NCBI RefSeq assembly: GCF_027579695.1
Contig: NC_083577.1
Coordinates: 92,416,516-92,480,515 of the forward strand
Reading direction: 5' to 3'
Length of the DNA stretch: 64,000 bases
From: Neoarius graeffei
Taxonomy: Eukaryota; Chordata; Actinopteri; Siluriformes; Ariidae
Shown one piece after another: positions 11,676-22,812 of this stretch. The notes under the pieces are model-generated. The model worked only from the letters and a program-made list of their open reading frames with translations, was not told the DNA's origin and did no database searches. A program made the position numbers and the translations under genes. Every line of letters begins with the position of its first letter. The stretch's first letter is position 1.

Positions 11676-12375
11676 TTTAATTTATTTTTTATTGGTATTT
11701 TAGCCTTCCTGTCTTGAATAACACTTTTTGTTGCCTGAAGAATAACAAACGAACGTCCAGGCTGATTAAATTAATGGCCTTGTACAAGAAATCAAAGCTA
11801 ACATGAACCTGAGTAAGCTATCGATAGCTGGCTAGACTCCAAACTAACATTCATTATGATAGCTGTGTTGTTATCCGCCGCCCACAAATTCAGCTCCATA
11901 TCGGTAACTTTACAGCATGATAGTGGGCTCACAGAAAGTGGGACTGATATTCGTAACTCTTGACTTACTGTACCTCCTGAAATGTTTTTTCTTGCGATCT
12001 TAAATCCGAACTTGCTTAGGTCTTGCTATCCACTCCGCTTGGCCATGATGCTGCAATCCGCTGCTGTCACTGACGCCGAATGAAATCAAAAATAACGGAA
12101 CCCCAACTGAATGTCCCCTCCTCAAACGCTTCGCTTGCGCGCGCCCTCTCTCGCGGTGGCTTATTGTAGCTCAGTTTCAGCAAAGCTACGTGGAATGGCA
12201 TTTCTAATTCCAATGTTAAATAGAAGTAATGGCCACATTTATTGATAAAATTGCTCAAGGGAAGGGAGGGGGATGCCCGTTTTAGAGGGGGGATGATTTT
12301 GACCATTTTTTATTCCAGTGGGGATGGCATCCCCCCATCCCCCCTCAACTCGAGTACAGGTGACACCATACATAC
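11676..12375. other. Unannotated DNA, possible degraded transposon part
   Basis: At 12264-12350 there is a G/C-run motif (GGGGATGGCATCCCCCCATC) of the kind common in fish dispersed repeats, but I cannot define its limits. Nothing else is supportable. Confidence 0.3.
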
Positions 12376-13256
12376 CAGTGGTGTAGTCGAGTCACTAAAC
12401 CTCAAGTCCGAGTCCAGTCTTGAGTCCCCAGTGTTCAAATCTGAGTTAAGTCCAAGTTATTAAAAAAAAACTTCGAGTTGAATCCACTATTGATCCAAAT
12501 CGAGTCTGAGAATGAGACTCTAACCGCACCATGTGACGGTGGCTGTTTTAGCCCCATTAACATTAGCTTGTTCCTGAACATGGCGTATGAACAGGTGAAT
12601 GTGCTTCTCTTTATCAGGGAGTGTGCAGTATTCTGTCAGAGATGGTTGGGAGACAGATGTAAGTGCAGAAGGTGTGTTTATTAATGCAAGTGAAGACGGT
12701 AAACAATCCAGAATGGCAGGTAAAATCGTAAAATGGTGAAACAGGCGATAGGTCGATTGAGGCACAAACAGGCTATCATAGACTCAGCAGAATCAAAGAC
12801 GAGAAACAGGAAATCAGGAAACCAAACAAGGAAATAAGGCTCAGTAATGTGTCAGCAACACAACTCAATACTTCGCAAAGTAAGTGCATTTTCACAGTTT
12901 TTATATCGGCACGCTGATTGCGCCTTAATCCTGTGTTTAATCCTTAATGGTGTGCGCATGAGTCCGCTTGGCATGCGCGTGCTGTCCGGCGCACCCGAGA
13001 GTCTATCTGATGCTCACGCCAAGGCGCACAGGTGTGACACACAAAATTAGTATAAAAATTAATGTAGATATAAATATCTTATGCCTAATAATTATGGCAT
13101 GTTACAAAAAATAAAGAAAAAATCAGAGTCCTTGTCTCCATTTTCCGAGTCCTAATGCAGTTAATGCACGAGTCCGAGTCATCAGTGCCCAAGTCCAGGT
13201 CGAGTCATGAGTCCTTAAAGTTAGGGCACGAGTCAGACTAGAGTACTACAAGCCTG
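12376..13256. mobile_element. hAT-type nonautonomous element, copy 1
   Basis: It begins CAGTGGTGTAGTCGAGTCAC and ends GAGTACTACAAGCCTG, whose complement CAGGCTTGTAGTACTC gives short imperfect inverted termini. The flanks are ATACATAC (12368-12375) and ATACGTAC (13257-13264), an 8-bp duplication with one mismatch, as expected of hAT. A second copy at 32976-33814 has the same ends. This copy has an LTR-like insert at 12633-13039. Confidence 0.75.
12633..13039 (-). mobile_element. Possible solo LTR inside the hAT copy
   Basis: This segment is absent from the sister hAT copy at 32976-33814. It begins TGTCAGAGATGG and ends CACAGGTGTGACA, so TGTCA/TGACA close it as in LTRs. The length of 407 bp is normal for an LTR. 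No clean 5-bp target duplication is visible (TATTC against CACAA), and no internal retroelement region is present. It could instead be another insertion type. Confidence 0.4.
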
Positions 13257-13671
13257 ATACGTACAGATTAAAAACTTTAACCTGACTGTTTCTGGTCAGA
13301 GGAAGTTGAAATGTTGAGCCAGAGTTTGTGTGATACATAAACACATGCAGATTAATCTACACATCTGGGTGCTCTGGTTTCCTCCCACAGCCCAAAGATT
13401 TTAGGGATTCTTTGTCAAAATTGTACTATTTATTTGCTAATTATGCAACAAAAACCCTCCAGATTTTTTATCCCTAGTTTTTATAGAGCACCATCAGTCC
13501 TCATCTCCTCTAATGAAACTCTACATGCCTCGTAAGATGCTTTCTAAACTCCTCATGAAATCAAAACAGTGTTTTAGAGCTTTATTTAAATTATTATTCA
13601 AGTCTCTTGGTGCTATAGATACAAATAAGGCATATATATATATATATATATGATTAAACATGTTTTGGAGA

Positions 13672-14033
13672 GGGCGGCACGGTGGTGTAGTGGTTAGCGC
13701 TGTCGCCTCACAGCAAGAAGGTCCTGGGTTCGAGCCTCGGGGCCGGCGAGGGCCTTTCTGTGCGGAGTTTGCATGTTTTCCCCGTGTCTGCGTGGGTTTC
13801 CTCCGGGTGCTCCGGTTTCCCCCACAGTCCAAAGACATGCAGGTTAGGTTAACTGGTGACTCTAAATTGAGCGTAGGTGTGAATGGTTGTCTGTGTCTAT
13901 GTGTCAGCCCTGTGATGACCTGGCGACTTGTCCAGGGTGAACCCCGCCTTTCGCCCGTAGTCAGCTGGGATAGGATCCAGCTCGCCTGTGACCCTGTAGA
14001 AGGATAAAGTGGCTAGAGATAATGAGAGATGAG
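13672..14033 (+). repeat. Mermaid/DANA-like SINE with target duplication
   Basis: A full-length copy from GGGCGGCACGGTGGTGTAGT to GATAATGAGAGATGAG. It is flanked by a perfect 12-bp duplication ATGTTTTGGAGA (13660-13671 and 14034-14045), which marks a LINE-type integration. The copy lacks the GTGAATGTGA repeat segment found in others. A short (TA)n lies just upstream at 13633-13651. Confidence 0.9.
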
Positions 14034-14045
14034 ATGTTTTGGAGA

Positions 14046-15482
14046 TGTTCTCATTCATTTCTATTTTAAAGTTTATAAATTACAGGAAAACTCTGGATTT
14101 CCTTTTGTTGATTCATCCTGTGCTCAGGTGCAACCAATCAAATGCTCTCGAAAACGCTGTGTTTAAGTGGGAGGGGCTAATCGCTCTACAGTCACAGCAA
14201 GTTAGCACCAAACATGGATTATTTGTGTAGCTGTGGTGTGTAAGAAGCTTCCTGAATGTTATTCTTCTTACAAACAAACTACAGTGTGTTGAAAAGATGG
14301 TTGTGTGCGTAAAGCCCATTTCCTGCAGCCTGTTCAAGGTGGGACTCTTCCTCGTTTCCTGCTCCTCGTGTTCTGTATGATGTACATGCTGCTATTTACA
14401 GTACTGTATACGACTAATATTGCTTGGTTTGGTGGTTGATTGACAGTTTGTTCTTAGCTCTGATTATCACTCCAGCCCAAGTGTTTATAGCACTCGGCCT
14501 TTTTGCACAAACGTTCTTTGTATTCGACAGCGATCTCACACTTCTGATTTGTGGTCATTTGGTGAAAAATTATGCAGCATTTGTATCACTTGTATGTTCT
14601 AATGCTTGTTTCAGGGCTTAGAATAAAACAGTAAATGAATAAATGCTAACGTTTGGATGATCTTTGATAAAACAATGCTCTGAATAAAGCTCTTCCATCA
14701 TTAGTGCTTCACAGTGAAGATCTTTTGGTTTGGACCACAGCCAAGATTTTATTTTCTTTTAAATGGATTTTTATTTCACTGACTGAGGCCCAAACGGCTG
14801 CTTTTCACCTCCAGCTGGTTTGAAAAAAAAACAGCACTGTTCAGTTCTGTGTATAATCAATATCTCACATCAGACAGGTTCACGGTTCACTTGACACTGA
14901 GTTCGGGATAATAACAGGAGAAGGAGGACGGTGTGGCACACGTAAACGCTCCTCAGCCCACGCCTAATCTTACCTGCTAATGCCTGGATATGAGGTTCTC
15001 GTAATCACAGCAATTCATTGCAACAACGCAATAAACACTCAAGACCTTGTCAAGCATGTCAAGAGGAGAAAATTCACACAGATTAGATTGAGCAATCAGA
15101 TTAAGGCTCAATCTGGCTGAGCGTGCTCATGTTCACCCCTGGCGTCTGTGTGAGTGAGTGTGGGGGGTGACGGCTGATTAAATTTCACCCTAATTCCCTT
15201 ATTTGCTATGGAGATTGAGCAGGAGTAATCCCTGCAGCACAGAGACGCTGGATTCAGAGCCACAGGGTGCTCATGTCACACGTCAAGATGGCTTTGCCGG
15301 TACTCTCTCTCTCTCTCTCTCTGAGAGCTAGTGAAGGAGATAGAATGCGTCTGACTGCACTGGTTCCTCTCTAACATCAGGATGAGATGAAGGAGCGCTA
15401 ACCAAAAGTGCTTTTTCCACCAGTTTTCCTGGAATTGACAGCAGCATGTCAAATGAATTTTAAAATAAATATTAAATGAAGC
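14046..15482. other. Unannotated DNA, possible conserved noncoding patch
   Basis: No gene seen. The stretch at about 14940-15260 is free of repeats and rich in ATTA/GATTA motifs and mixed-composition sequence, which could be regulatory. (CT)n lies at 15302-15322. Confidence 0.3.
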
Positions 15483-15855
15483 GGGCGGCACGGTGGTGTA
15501 GTGGTTAGCGCTGTCACCTCACAGCAAGAAGGTCCGGGTTCGAGCCCCGTGGCCGGCGAGGGCCTTTCTGTGTGGAGTTTGCATGTTCTCCCCGTGTCCG
15601 CGTGGGTTTCCTCCGGGTGCTCCGGTTTCCCCCACAGTCCAAAGACATGCAGGTTAGGTTAACTGGTGACTCTAAATTGAGCGTAGGTGTGAATGTGAGT
15701 GTGAATGGTTGTCTGTGTCTATGTGTCAGCCCTGTGATGACCTGGCGACTTGTCCAGGGTGAACCCCGCCTTTCGCCCGTAGTCAGCTGGGATAGGATCC
15801 AGCTCGCCTGCGACCCTGTAGAACAGGATAAAGCGGCTAGAGATAACGAGACGAA
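15483..15855 (+). repeat. Mermaid/DANA-like SINE
   Basis: Near full length, from GGGCGGCACGGTGGTGTAGT to AGATAACGAGACG. The B-box region reads GGTCCGGGTTCGAGCCC. No convincing flanking duplication is seen. Confidence 0.85.
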
Positions 15856-15937
15856 TGAACGAGACGAGAAAAAAAAACTGTCCAATAACCAATGGTCTTA
15901 ATTTATCATTTCCTTCCTCCAACTATATATTACATTC

Positions 15938-16115
15938 CAGGTGTTTAGCAGACGCTTTTATCCAGAGTGATGTACAGCACACCCAGAGGGAGCAGCCTGG
16001 GGTTCAGTGCCTTGCTCAAGGGCACTTCAACCATTCTTACTGATCCAGGGAATCAAACCAGTGACCTTTTTGTCCCAAAGCTGCTTCTATAACCATTAGG
16101 CCATGGCTTCCCCTA
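15938..16115 (-). repeat. tRNA-SINE of the GGGGAAGCCATGGCC family
   Basis: On the minus strand: head GGGGAAGCCATGGCCTAATG, B-box region GGTTTGATTCCC, then CCCTTGAGCAAGGCACTGAA and the tail GGATAAAAGCGTCTGCTAAA. This is the most complete copy of the family in the window. Confidence 0.75.
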
Positions 16116-16119
16116 GGAA

Positions 16120-17509
16120 AGAATAAAGAAATTTCAAATCTCCTAAACCCCGACTTCACCAAAACTCAATCCCTGTGCCAACACAAACAGCTTGTGGATT
16201 TAAGGCTTGCTCCTGCCAAACCCATGAGGGCTTGGAGCTGTCCCACTGTCAGATCATCAAGTGCATGAGTGCTCTCTCGCAGACATTTTGAACCCTTTAT
16301 GCAGACTTTCCCTGAGGGAATTACCCACAGTTCATATCACTGTGATGTAAAACACGGCGTTATCAGGGGAAGTCTGTAAGCGTAAAAAAAAAGGTAAACA
16401 TGAAATCAGATATGTTATACTGCATACGCTATATCACACAACCTAGTTTGCACAACGACAATTTCTTATCATTTTTGCTTAATGTTGCTGTTTTGACAAA
16501 AAACAGTACTTTAATTATTTGACAATTACCTCTCATCCTCTCGACAAGATAAGAGCCTGGAGTCCCAAACCCACAATAGTACACAACCTGTCTTAACATT
16601 GTCAAGATACCGTAATATGTTGAAAATTGTGAGCAGGGACCTGAAGAAACATTGATCTGAGAAATCATTTGAGCCAGCTGTTTGGATTCGGTGCTTCATT
16701 AAAGCATCATACCTAATTTGCATAGAATTGAGAAAATGGTTGTTTCAATGTTGTGAAAACAAACAGTCAGTTGGCGCTTTGTCAGAGAGTAGGATTAGTG
16801 ATATCATGTGATTAAGTTTGCAGTTACGTCTGTTGCTCTGCAGAATATGGAGGTGTGTTTCTGGGTCTAAATCTGGCAACCCTGCGGGAGTGAAAGCGAT
16901 TCCTGACAGGTTAGAGTGCTTATGCTGCAATTACAACAAGCTCGAGGAAAAGTAAGGTGCCTCTGTACGGAGCCCTAATGACGCTCTGCCAGCTCCCCCG
17001 AGTGGAGCTCGTATATGTTCCTCCTGGTGGACTTCAGCACAGGCGTACACACTTCCCACAGTTTCCTGTGTGTTTTCAGGGCACCGCCTACACGTGAGCA
17101 CTATAATGACCAGTGTCCCTCCCACCTCCTGCACACACACTACTGTAATGGGCTGTAATCACATCTCAGGGCCCCTGGTGGAGCTCAATGTGTGGGTGGG
17201 GCTCCCACCACTGCCACATTCTGATTACTGCCCACCCTCTGTTTCCTGCACAGCGAGGCTAATGAGGATCTGCTGGCCCAGTGATCAGCTCGGGTCCGAC
17301 GCTGGTTTGAAGGGATTAATTACGAGCACTGCACGTCTGAATCCTGCATCTCGCGCAACCTGAGACTTTCCATCATTACCACATGATTTACTACACTCAC
17401 TGCAGTGTCCTTCTGCTTCAATACACAAGAAAACCAATAGGAGCTGAAAACCTGCCAAATAAAAGCACGTGGCTACTTTATTTTCCAACATGTTATTTTC
17501 TGTGGAAAA

Positions 17510-17511
<2 letters not shown>
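16120..17511. other. Unannotated DNA
   Basis: Repeat-poor, mixed-composition sequence. Frames at about 17070-17363 are open but show no family motif. It may be a conserved noncoding stretch (see findings). Confidence 0.3.

Positions 17512-17567
<56 letters not shown>
17512..17567. repeat. (ATT)n microsatellite
   Basis: Eighteen or so uninterrupted ATT units follow TTTTATT. The poly-leucine frame across it is meaningless. Confidence 0.95.
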
Positions 17568-17570
<3 letters not shown>

Positions 17571-17639
17571 TTCCACAGGATTCTGTTGTGATTAAAAAGA
17601 CTTCAACCAAGAAAAGCGAAGAGAAAAAGCAGTGCTGAG

Positions 17640-18203
17640 TCTAATTTACATTACACCACTTTACATTACACTACCTTACACTACGCCACTTTACATTACA
17701 CTACACCACTTTATATTACACTACCTTACACTACGCCACTTTACATTACACAACTTTACACTACGCCACTTTACATTACACAACTTTACACTACACCACT
17801 TTACATTACACTACTTTACACTATACCACTTTACATCACAACTTTACATTACACCACTTTACACTACACCACTTTACATTACAAAAACTTTACACTACAC
17901 CACTTTACATTACACCATTTTACATTACACCACTTAACATTACAAAAACTTTACACTACACCACCTCACATAACACAACTTTACACTACACCACTTTACA
18001 TTACACCACTTTACATTACACCACTTTACATAAAAAAACTTTACACTACACCACCTCACATAACACAACTTTACACTACACCACTTTACAAAACTTTACA
18101 CTATGCCACTTTACACAACTTTACACCATGCCATTTTACATTACACTACTTTACATTACACTACTTCACACTACACCACTTTACATTACACAACTTTACA
18201 TTA
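17640..18203. repeat. TTTACATTACACCAC-type tandem array, part 1
   Basis: Degenerate repeats of about 13-17 bp with variants TTTACACTACACCAC, TTTACATTACACAAC and TTTACACTACGCCAC. The array continues at 20702-21286 and 22533-22812 after removal of two hAT insertions, so it was originally one block of about 1.4 kb. Long open frames through it follow from the composition. Confidence 0.95.
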
Positions 18204-18802
18204 CACCTCACCAGGACCGGCGCCAGGAACAGTTTACTAAGGGGGCAATTAGAAATCGCAAGGGGGCAAATATTTTTCATATAGTGTGTAGTAGTGATGG
18301 CGGTCTGACAACGTGTTTCAAACAATTAACTGCGCCAACCACAAAACCACGGCCCCGAAGATTGCTTTAGTCTGGGAAAATCATGTGACATATTACCAGG
18401 GCAGTTGCGCTTTATCAGCACCCGTGCCCACCTGTTAACCCTCCCCTCCAATTTTCTCACAGACACGCATTACAACCAGAAAGATGCCAAACATAAAACA
18501 ACACACACAAACCTACAGGCAAGTCCTTTACATTTAAAGTGCTGATGACACGTTTTTGACATCTTTGGCGATGTTTTATAACATAAAAAGTAATTCCCGA
18601 TGATCCATATACGGTATTAATTCACGAAGGCGCCTATTTTACAAGTTATGATAAAAAACGCGGCTATTTGGGCAAATTTGACAGGGCTGCAGCACCCAGG
18701 AGACGAAAGAGGAGGAGGAGCTATATGACGTCAGCGAAAGAACCTTCCTCCTCACTTACCAGTTTGTTGTTGATGCGACAGGTGTTCAGTTTGTCATTAT
18801 TA

Positions 18803-18803
18803 G

Positions 18804-18884
<81 letters not shown>
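18803..18884. repeat. (TA)n microsatellite
   Basis: Almost uninterrupted TA dinucleotides immediately upstream of the THAP start codon, inside the hAT element. Confidence 0.95.
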
Positions 18885-18887
<3 letters not shown>

Positions 18888-18892
18888 TTATT

Positions 18893-19460
18893 ATGCCTTC
18901 GCGTTGTGTTGCCGGCTTTTGCTCCAAAACCTACAAGGATGGGGTAAGTTTATTCAAGTTTCCCAGAGATCCCGAGCTGCATGCGAAGTGGGTGAAGCAA
19001 GTCAGGCGCACTCGTGACAAGTGGGAGCCCTCACCAACATCCATCCTGTGCTCTGAACACTTCGATTTGGATTGTTTTGACACCCTTCCCAGCTTAAAGG
19101 AATCTCTTTGGTGTTCAGTTCAGCACAAACGTGTGTTACTACCATCAGCAGTGCCTACACAGTGTTGCCAGATTGGGAGGTTTCCAACCCAGTTGCGTGG
19201 TTTCAAGTGCATTTTGGTGGGTTTTGAACATATTTTGGGCTGGAAAACATCAGCAGTATGTGTTGCCAGATACTGCTGAAGTTTTCCAGCCCAAAATATG
19301 TTCAAAACCCACCAAAATGCACTTGAAACCGCTCAACTGGGCGGGATTCCTCCCAATCTGGCAACACTGCCAGTATTCCAGAGGGGTCTACTAGTAGCTA
19401 TGCCGGATCCAAAGACAGTCCACCTGTCAGAACATGTGTTGTGAAACGACATAAGATAAA
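18893..19460 (+). pseudogene. THAP zinc-finger exon interrupted by a MITE
   Basis: ATG at 18893 opens MPSRCVAGFCSKTYKDG, then FPRDPELHAKWVKQV and SILCSEHF, the C2CH zinc finger of THAP domains (Cys5, Cys10, Cys54 and His57) with its conserved Pro and Trp. The domain runs to the typical AVPT end at about residue 89, where the 210-bp palindrome at 19160-19369 begins. Beyond it the same kind of sequence resumes and meets a good donor, AAGGTACGT, at 19459-19467. THAP domains bind DNA and are common in transposases. The exon start and donor suggest it was once spliced to transposase exons, which are missing here. Confidence 0.75.
19160..19369. mobile_element. 210-bp perfect-arm palindromic MITE
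   Basis: CAGTGTTGCCAGATTGGGAG at the left is mirrored by CTCCCAATCTGGCAACACTG at the right. The arms stay nearly complementary almost to the centre (CTGGAAAACATCAGCAGTAT versus ATACTGCTGAAGTTTTCCAG). It lies inside the THAP exon of the hAT element. No target duplication is clear. Its length is a multiple of three. Confidence 0.85.
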
Positions 19461-20701
19461 GGTACGTAGAGCTATAGATTCTACATGATAATCATAAATG
19501 TAATCATAAAGTCGGCGTGATATCAGTCATGTATTTGCTTGTGAAAGCTTGCGGCTTTCATGTAACTGCCGCCTAGCAACGAGAGGCAAAGGGTAAAGAG
19601 GGTAGGCTATCACAGATTCTATTCGGAAGAGATCAACACAATTCTAGACTCCCAGAAGAGGAAGAGCTAGCACTAGAGAGTTCACCGGCGTTTTCATGCG
19701 CCATTTCCATTGAGTAGAACCAGAGTAGAACAGCCAGTGAACCGCAGCGTGTTCTCCCGCTGACGTCACAACATGGCCGTGAGCCACGGACCCAGTTTTC
19801 TTGCGCTGTGCAATTAAAAGTTGGATATTCGCATAACAACAGCTTCTTTTCACGTAATTATAACAGAAATCTAACATGTTTGCCATGTTGTATCGTTTAT
19901 TTAAGAAATTGCATAGAGTCATGTTCGTGTCATCAGCCCTTTAAAATACATACAAATAGCTCCGCGGCATGAAAACAAAATGTCAATGCAAGTCTAAGGT
20001 CTTTGGCTCGGCGGCCAAAATCATAATTTAAAAAAAATCAACAGACCCCGCGGCTGCACCAGTAATAGCCTTCCTGACTCGCACCAAGTCAACGCTAACC
20101 ACTTAATCCACGATCCCAGTTTAGGCGTGTAGGGGACAAAACTCTGAAGTGATTAATTCTCACCCCCGCTGCATGGGGGGTGACGTCAGCGACACATATT
20201 CTTATGCTATTTGCGCACAAAGCGGACCATAAGAACACATACACCAACATAAACGGAGATAAACTTAGCCTAAAAAGAAAGAAAATGGATTCACAATATT
20301 GTGATTGAATTGGTTTAATTCGGAGGGGGAAAGACTACTCCCGTAAACTGACTGCATATTACAGGATATTGCAGAGACAGTGCACTTGTAAGTGTACATG
20401 TAAAACCCCCACCCGCACGACCCCTCCCCTTGTCCTTATCACAGGTCTGTGTGTGCGCGGCTGTGTCAGCATTACAAATCTATGTCTAAAACAGGTGATT
20501 TATGTGAAATGTATTTTGTGCAAAGCACAACCACTTAATATTTCGTATTTGAAAATACAAATTATTAATACGTCTATAATACATTATATTTTCATAAGAA
20601 AACAATTAAGTGATCTGAGTCTCCGTTGAGGGGGCGGGGCTGTAGCCATGAAGGGGCGACACCCCCTTTCGCCCCCCCACGGCGCCGGGCCTGCACCTCA
20701 C

Positions 20702-21286
20702 CACTTTACATCACACAACTTTACACTAGGACACTTTACATTACACCACTTTACATTCCACCACTTTACACTACGCCACTTTACACTACACTACTATACA
20801 CTACACTAATTTACATTACAATACTTTACATTACACTACACCACTTTACACTATGCCACTTTACATTACACTACTTCACACTACACCACTTTACATTACA
20901 ATACTTTACATTACACTACTTTACACTACACAGCTTTACATTAAAATACACCACTTTACACCACACCACTTTACATCACACAACTTTACACTAGGCCACT
21001 TTACATTACACCACTTTACATTCCACCACTTTACACTACGCCACTTTACACTACACTACTGTACACTACACTAATTTACATTACAAAACTTTACATTACA
21101 CTACACAACTTTACACTACACCACTTTACATCACAATACTTTACATTACACTACTTTACACTACACAACTTTACATTACAATACACCACTTTACACTACA
21201 CCACTTTACATCACAAACTTTACACTAGGCCACTTTACATTACACCACTTTACACTACACCACTTTACACTATGCTACTGTACACT
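20702..21286. repeat. TTTACATTACACCAC-type tandem array, part 2
   Basis: Same repeat family as 17640-18203, between the two hAT insertions. It contains an apparent internal duplication: the run with ACTAGGACACTTTACATTAC recurs about 255 bp later as ACTAGGCCACTTTACATTAC. Confidence 0.95.
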
Positions 21287-22342
21287 CAGTGGTGTAGTCT
21301 ACGTGATACGCAGGTATACGCCGTATGCCCACTGGAAAAGCTCAGCGATTTCCGTATACTCACTGAAGAGCTCAGTGATTTGCGTGTGCGCATACGCCTA
21401 CCGAAAAATATATTCGTTATTTGAACTGGCCAAACCAACGTCAACATTGTCAGATGAATGTTCCACAGTTCCATTCCTAGATGCCTGTGTCCACCAAACG
21501 CGCTTTAGCGCTACAAGCGCCTGTTCAATTCAAATCCTATGGGCTTCATTAAGAAGACGCTGACAGAGCCCGACTCAGCACTCAGGGCGTTGCGAGTTGA
21601 TCCAAGAGCACAGAATTGACCCTTCCGGGAGCTCCGCCCCCCATAGCAACTGTTGCTATGTCAGTCAAGCCAGCCGTCTGCACTTGCCGTGTATGTAGCC
21701 AGTCAAATGAGGTCAGAATAGAGAGGAAAGCATACAGGTCGTACGAAGCGACATAGTTTGATGCCTGTTGCCTTGATACGAAATCATGAAACGAAAACAA
21801 ACCAAGGAGGCAATGCAGACCTCAAATGCCAGAATATAAAAACACCTGTAAAGTCCTGTAGACCTTTTTCGCAGGGCTTGTGGACTAACACACTGAAGGG
21901 CATTGCGTATTTGTTAATTAAATTAATTCTTCTTTGAAGCAAACATTTGTTTTAGGACATCTAAGATGTTTTCTTGTTCATTTATGCTGATGTGCTGAAT
22001 AGATAAGAAATAAGAAATGCATTTAATATGTTAAAAATATATTGTGTGATGTGTGTTTAATTTACATGTCAATATGTCAAATTTTCTTGATACATGAAAA
22101 AAAAAAACAATGATGGAAAAGCCCACTTATCTTAAGTTGAACGGTGAATCAAAATTATAAATTTTGTACATTTAAACCACATTTGTTTTGCATACAGTAG
22201 ATCTGTACACAAAACCAGTTTCAAGATGCATATTACTATGGATTAGGCAGTGATGGTGCTCATGAGGTGTTGCTTTCAGGAGGTTATCGGACAGTTACAA
22301 GATGGATGAGTACAAGTATAACAGTATAGCCACAACACACAC

Positions 22343-22430
<88 letters not shown>

Positions 22431-22524
22431 GTGTGTGTGTGAGAGAGTATAAATTTTTTTCCCGGGGGGCGTTGCATGTCAAGCACTGAGTATACCCACT
22501 GCAAAAAAGTAGACTACACCACTG
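21287..22524. mobile_element. hAT-type nonautonomous element in the array
   Basis: Termini CAGTGGTGTAGTCTAC and GTAGACTACACCACTG are perfect inverted repeats of 16 bp. A perfect 8-bp duplication TGTACACT flanks it (21279-21286 and 22525-22532). The 1,238-bp interior has a long (TA)n-(GT)n tract and no recognisable transposase. The first 13 bases of the ends equal those of the element at 12376, so the two may be related subfamilies. Confidence 0.9.
22344..22445. repeat. (TA)n(GT)n compound microsatellite
   Basis: TA repeats pass directly into GT repeats within the hAT element. Histidine-threonine and tyrosine-isoleucine frames here are artefacts. Confidence 0.95.
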
Positions 22525-22532
22525 TGTACACT

Positions 22533-22812
22533 ACACTACTTTACATTACAATACTTTACATTACAATACTTTACACTACAATACACCACTTTACACTACA
22601 CCACTTTACACCACACTACTTTACACTAGGCAACTTTACATTACACCACATGTACACTACACTACTTTACATCACAATACTTTACATTACCATACTTTAC
22701 ATTACACTACACCACTTTACACTACACCACTTTACACTATGCTACTTTACATTACACTACTTTACACTACACTACACCACTTTACATTACACTACTATAC
22801 ACTACACTACTT
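22533..22812. repeat. TTTACATTACACCAC-type tandem array, part 3
   Basis: The last block of the array. It directly abuts the 3' end of a minus-strand LINE at 22813. Confidence 0.9.

Larger units (their letters stand above)
18212..20693. mobile_element. hAT-type transposon carrying a THAP exon
   Basis: It begins CAGGACCGGCGCCAGG and ends GGCGCCGGGCCTG (complement CAGGCCCGGCGCC). A perfect 8-bp duplication CACCTCAC flanks it at 18204-18211 and 20694-20701, inside the tandem array, which is diagnostic of a hAT-type insertion. The 2,482-bp body holds a THAP-domain exon (18893-19460), a (TA)n tract and a palindromic MITE. No DDE transposase or hAT dimerisation domain is visible, so it is probably a deletion derivative. 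THAP plus hAT-derived parts is known in vertebrate THAP12-type proteins; applying that here is inference. Confidence 0.85.

Noticed and set aside
11960..12040. Start of a transposase gene at ATGGCCAAGCGGAGTGG (minus strand)
   Set aside because: The frame stops after six codons and no downstream domain could be traced.
17070..17363. 97-codon + strand frame as an exon
   Set aside because: No matching motif and no good flanking splice sites recognised.
17632..21286. CRISPR-like array
   Set aside because: Units are contiguous, degenerate and without unique spacers, in a vertebrate-type genome.
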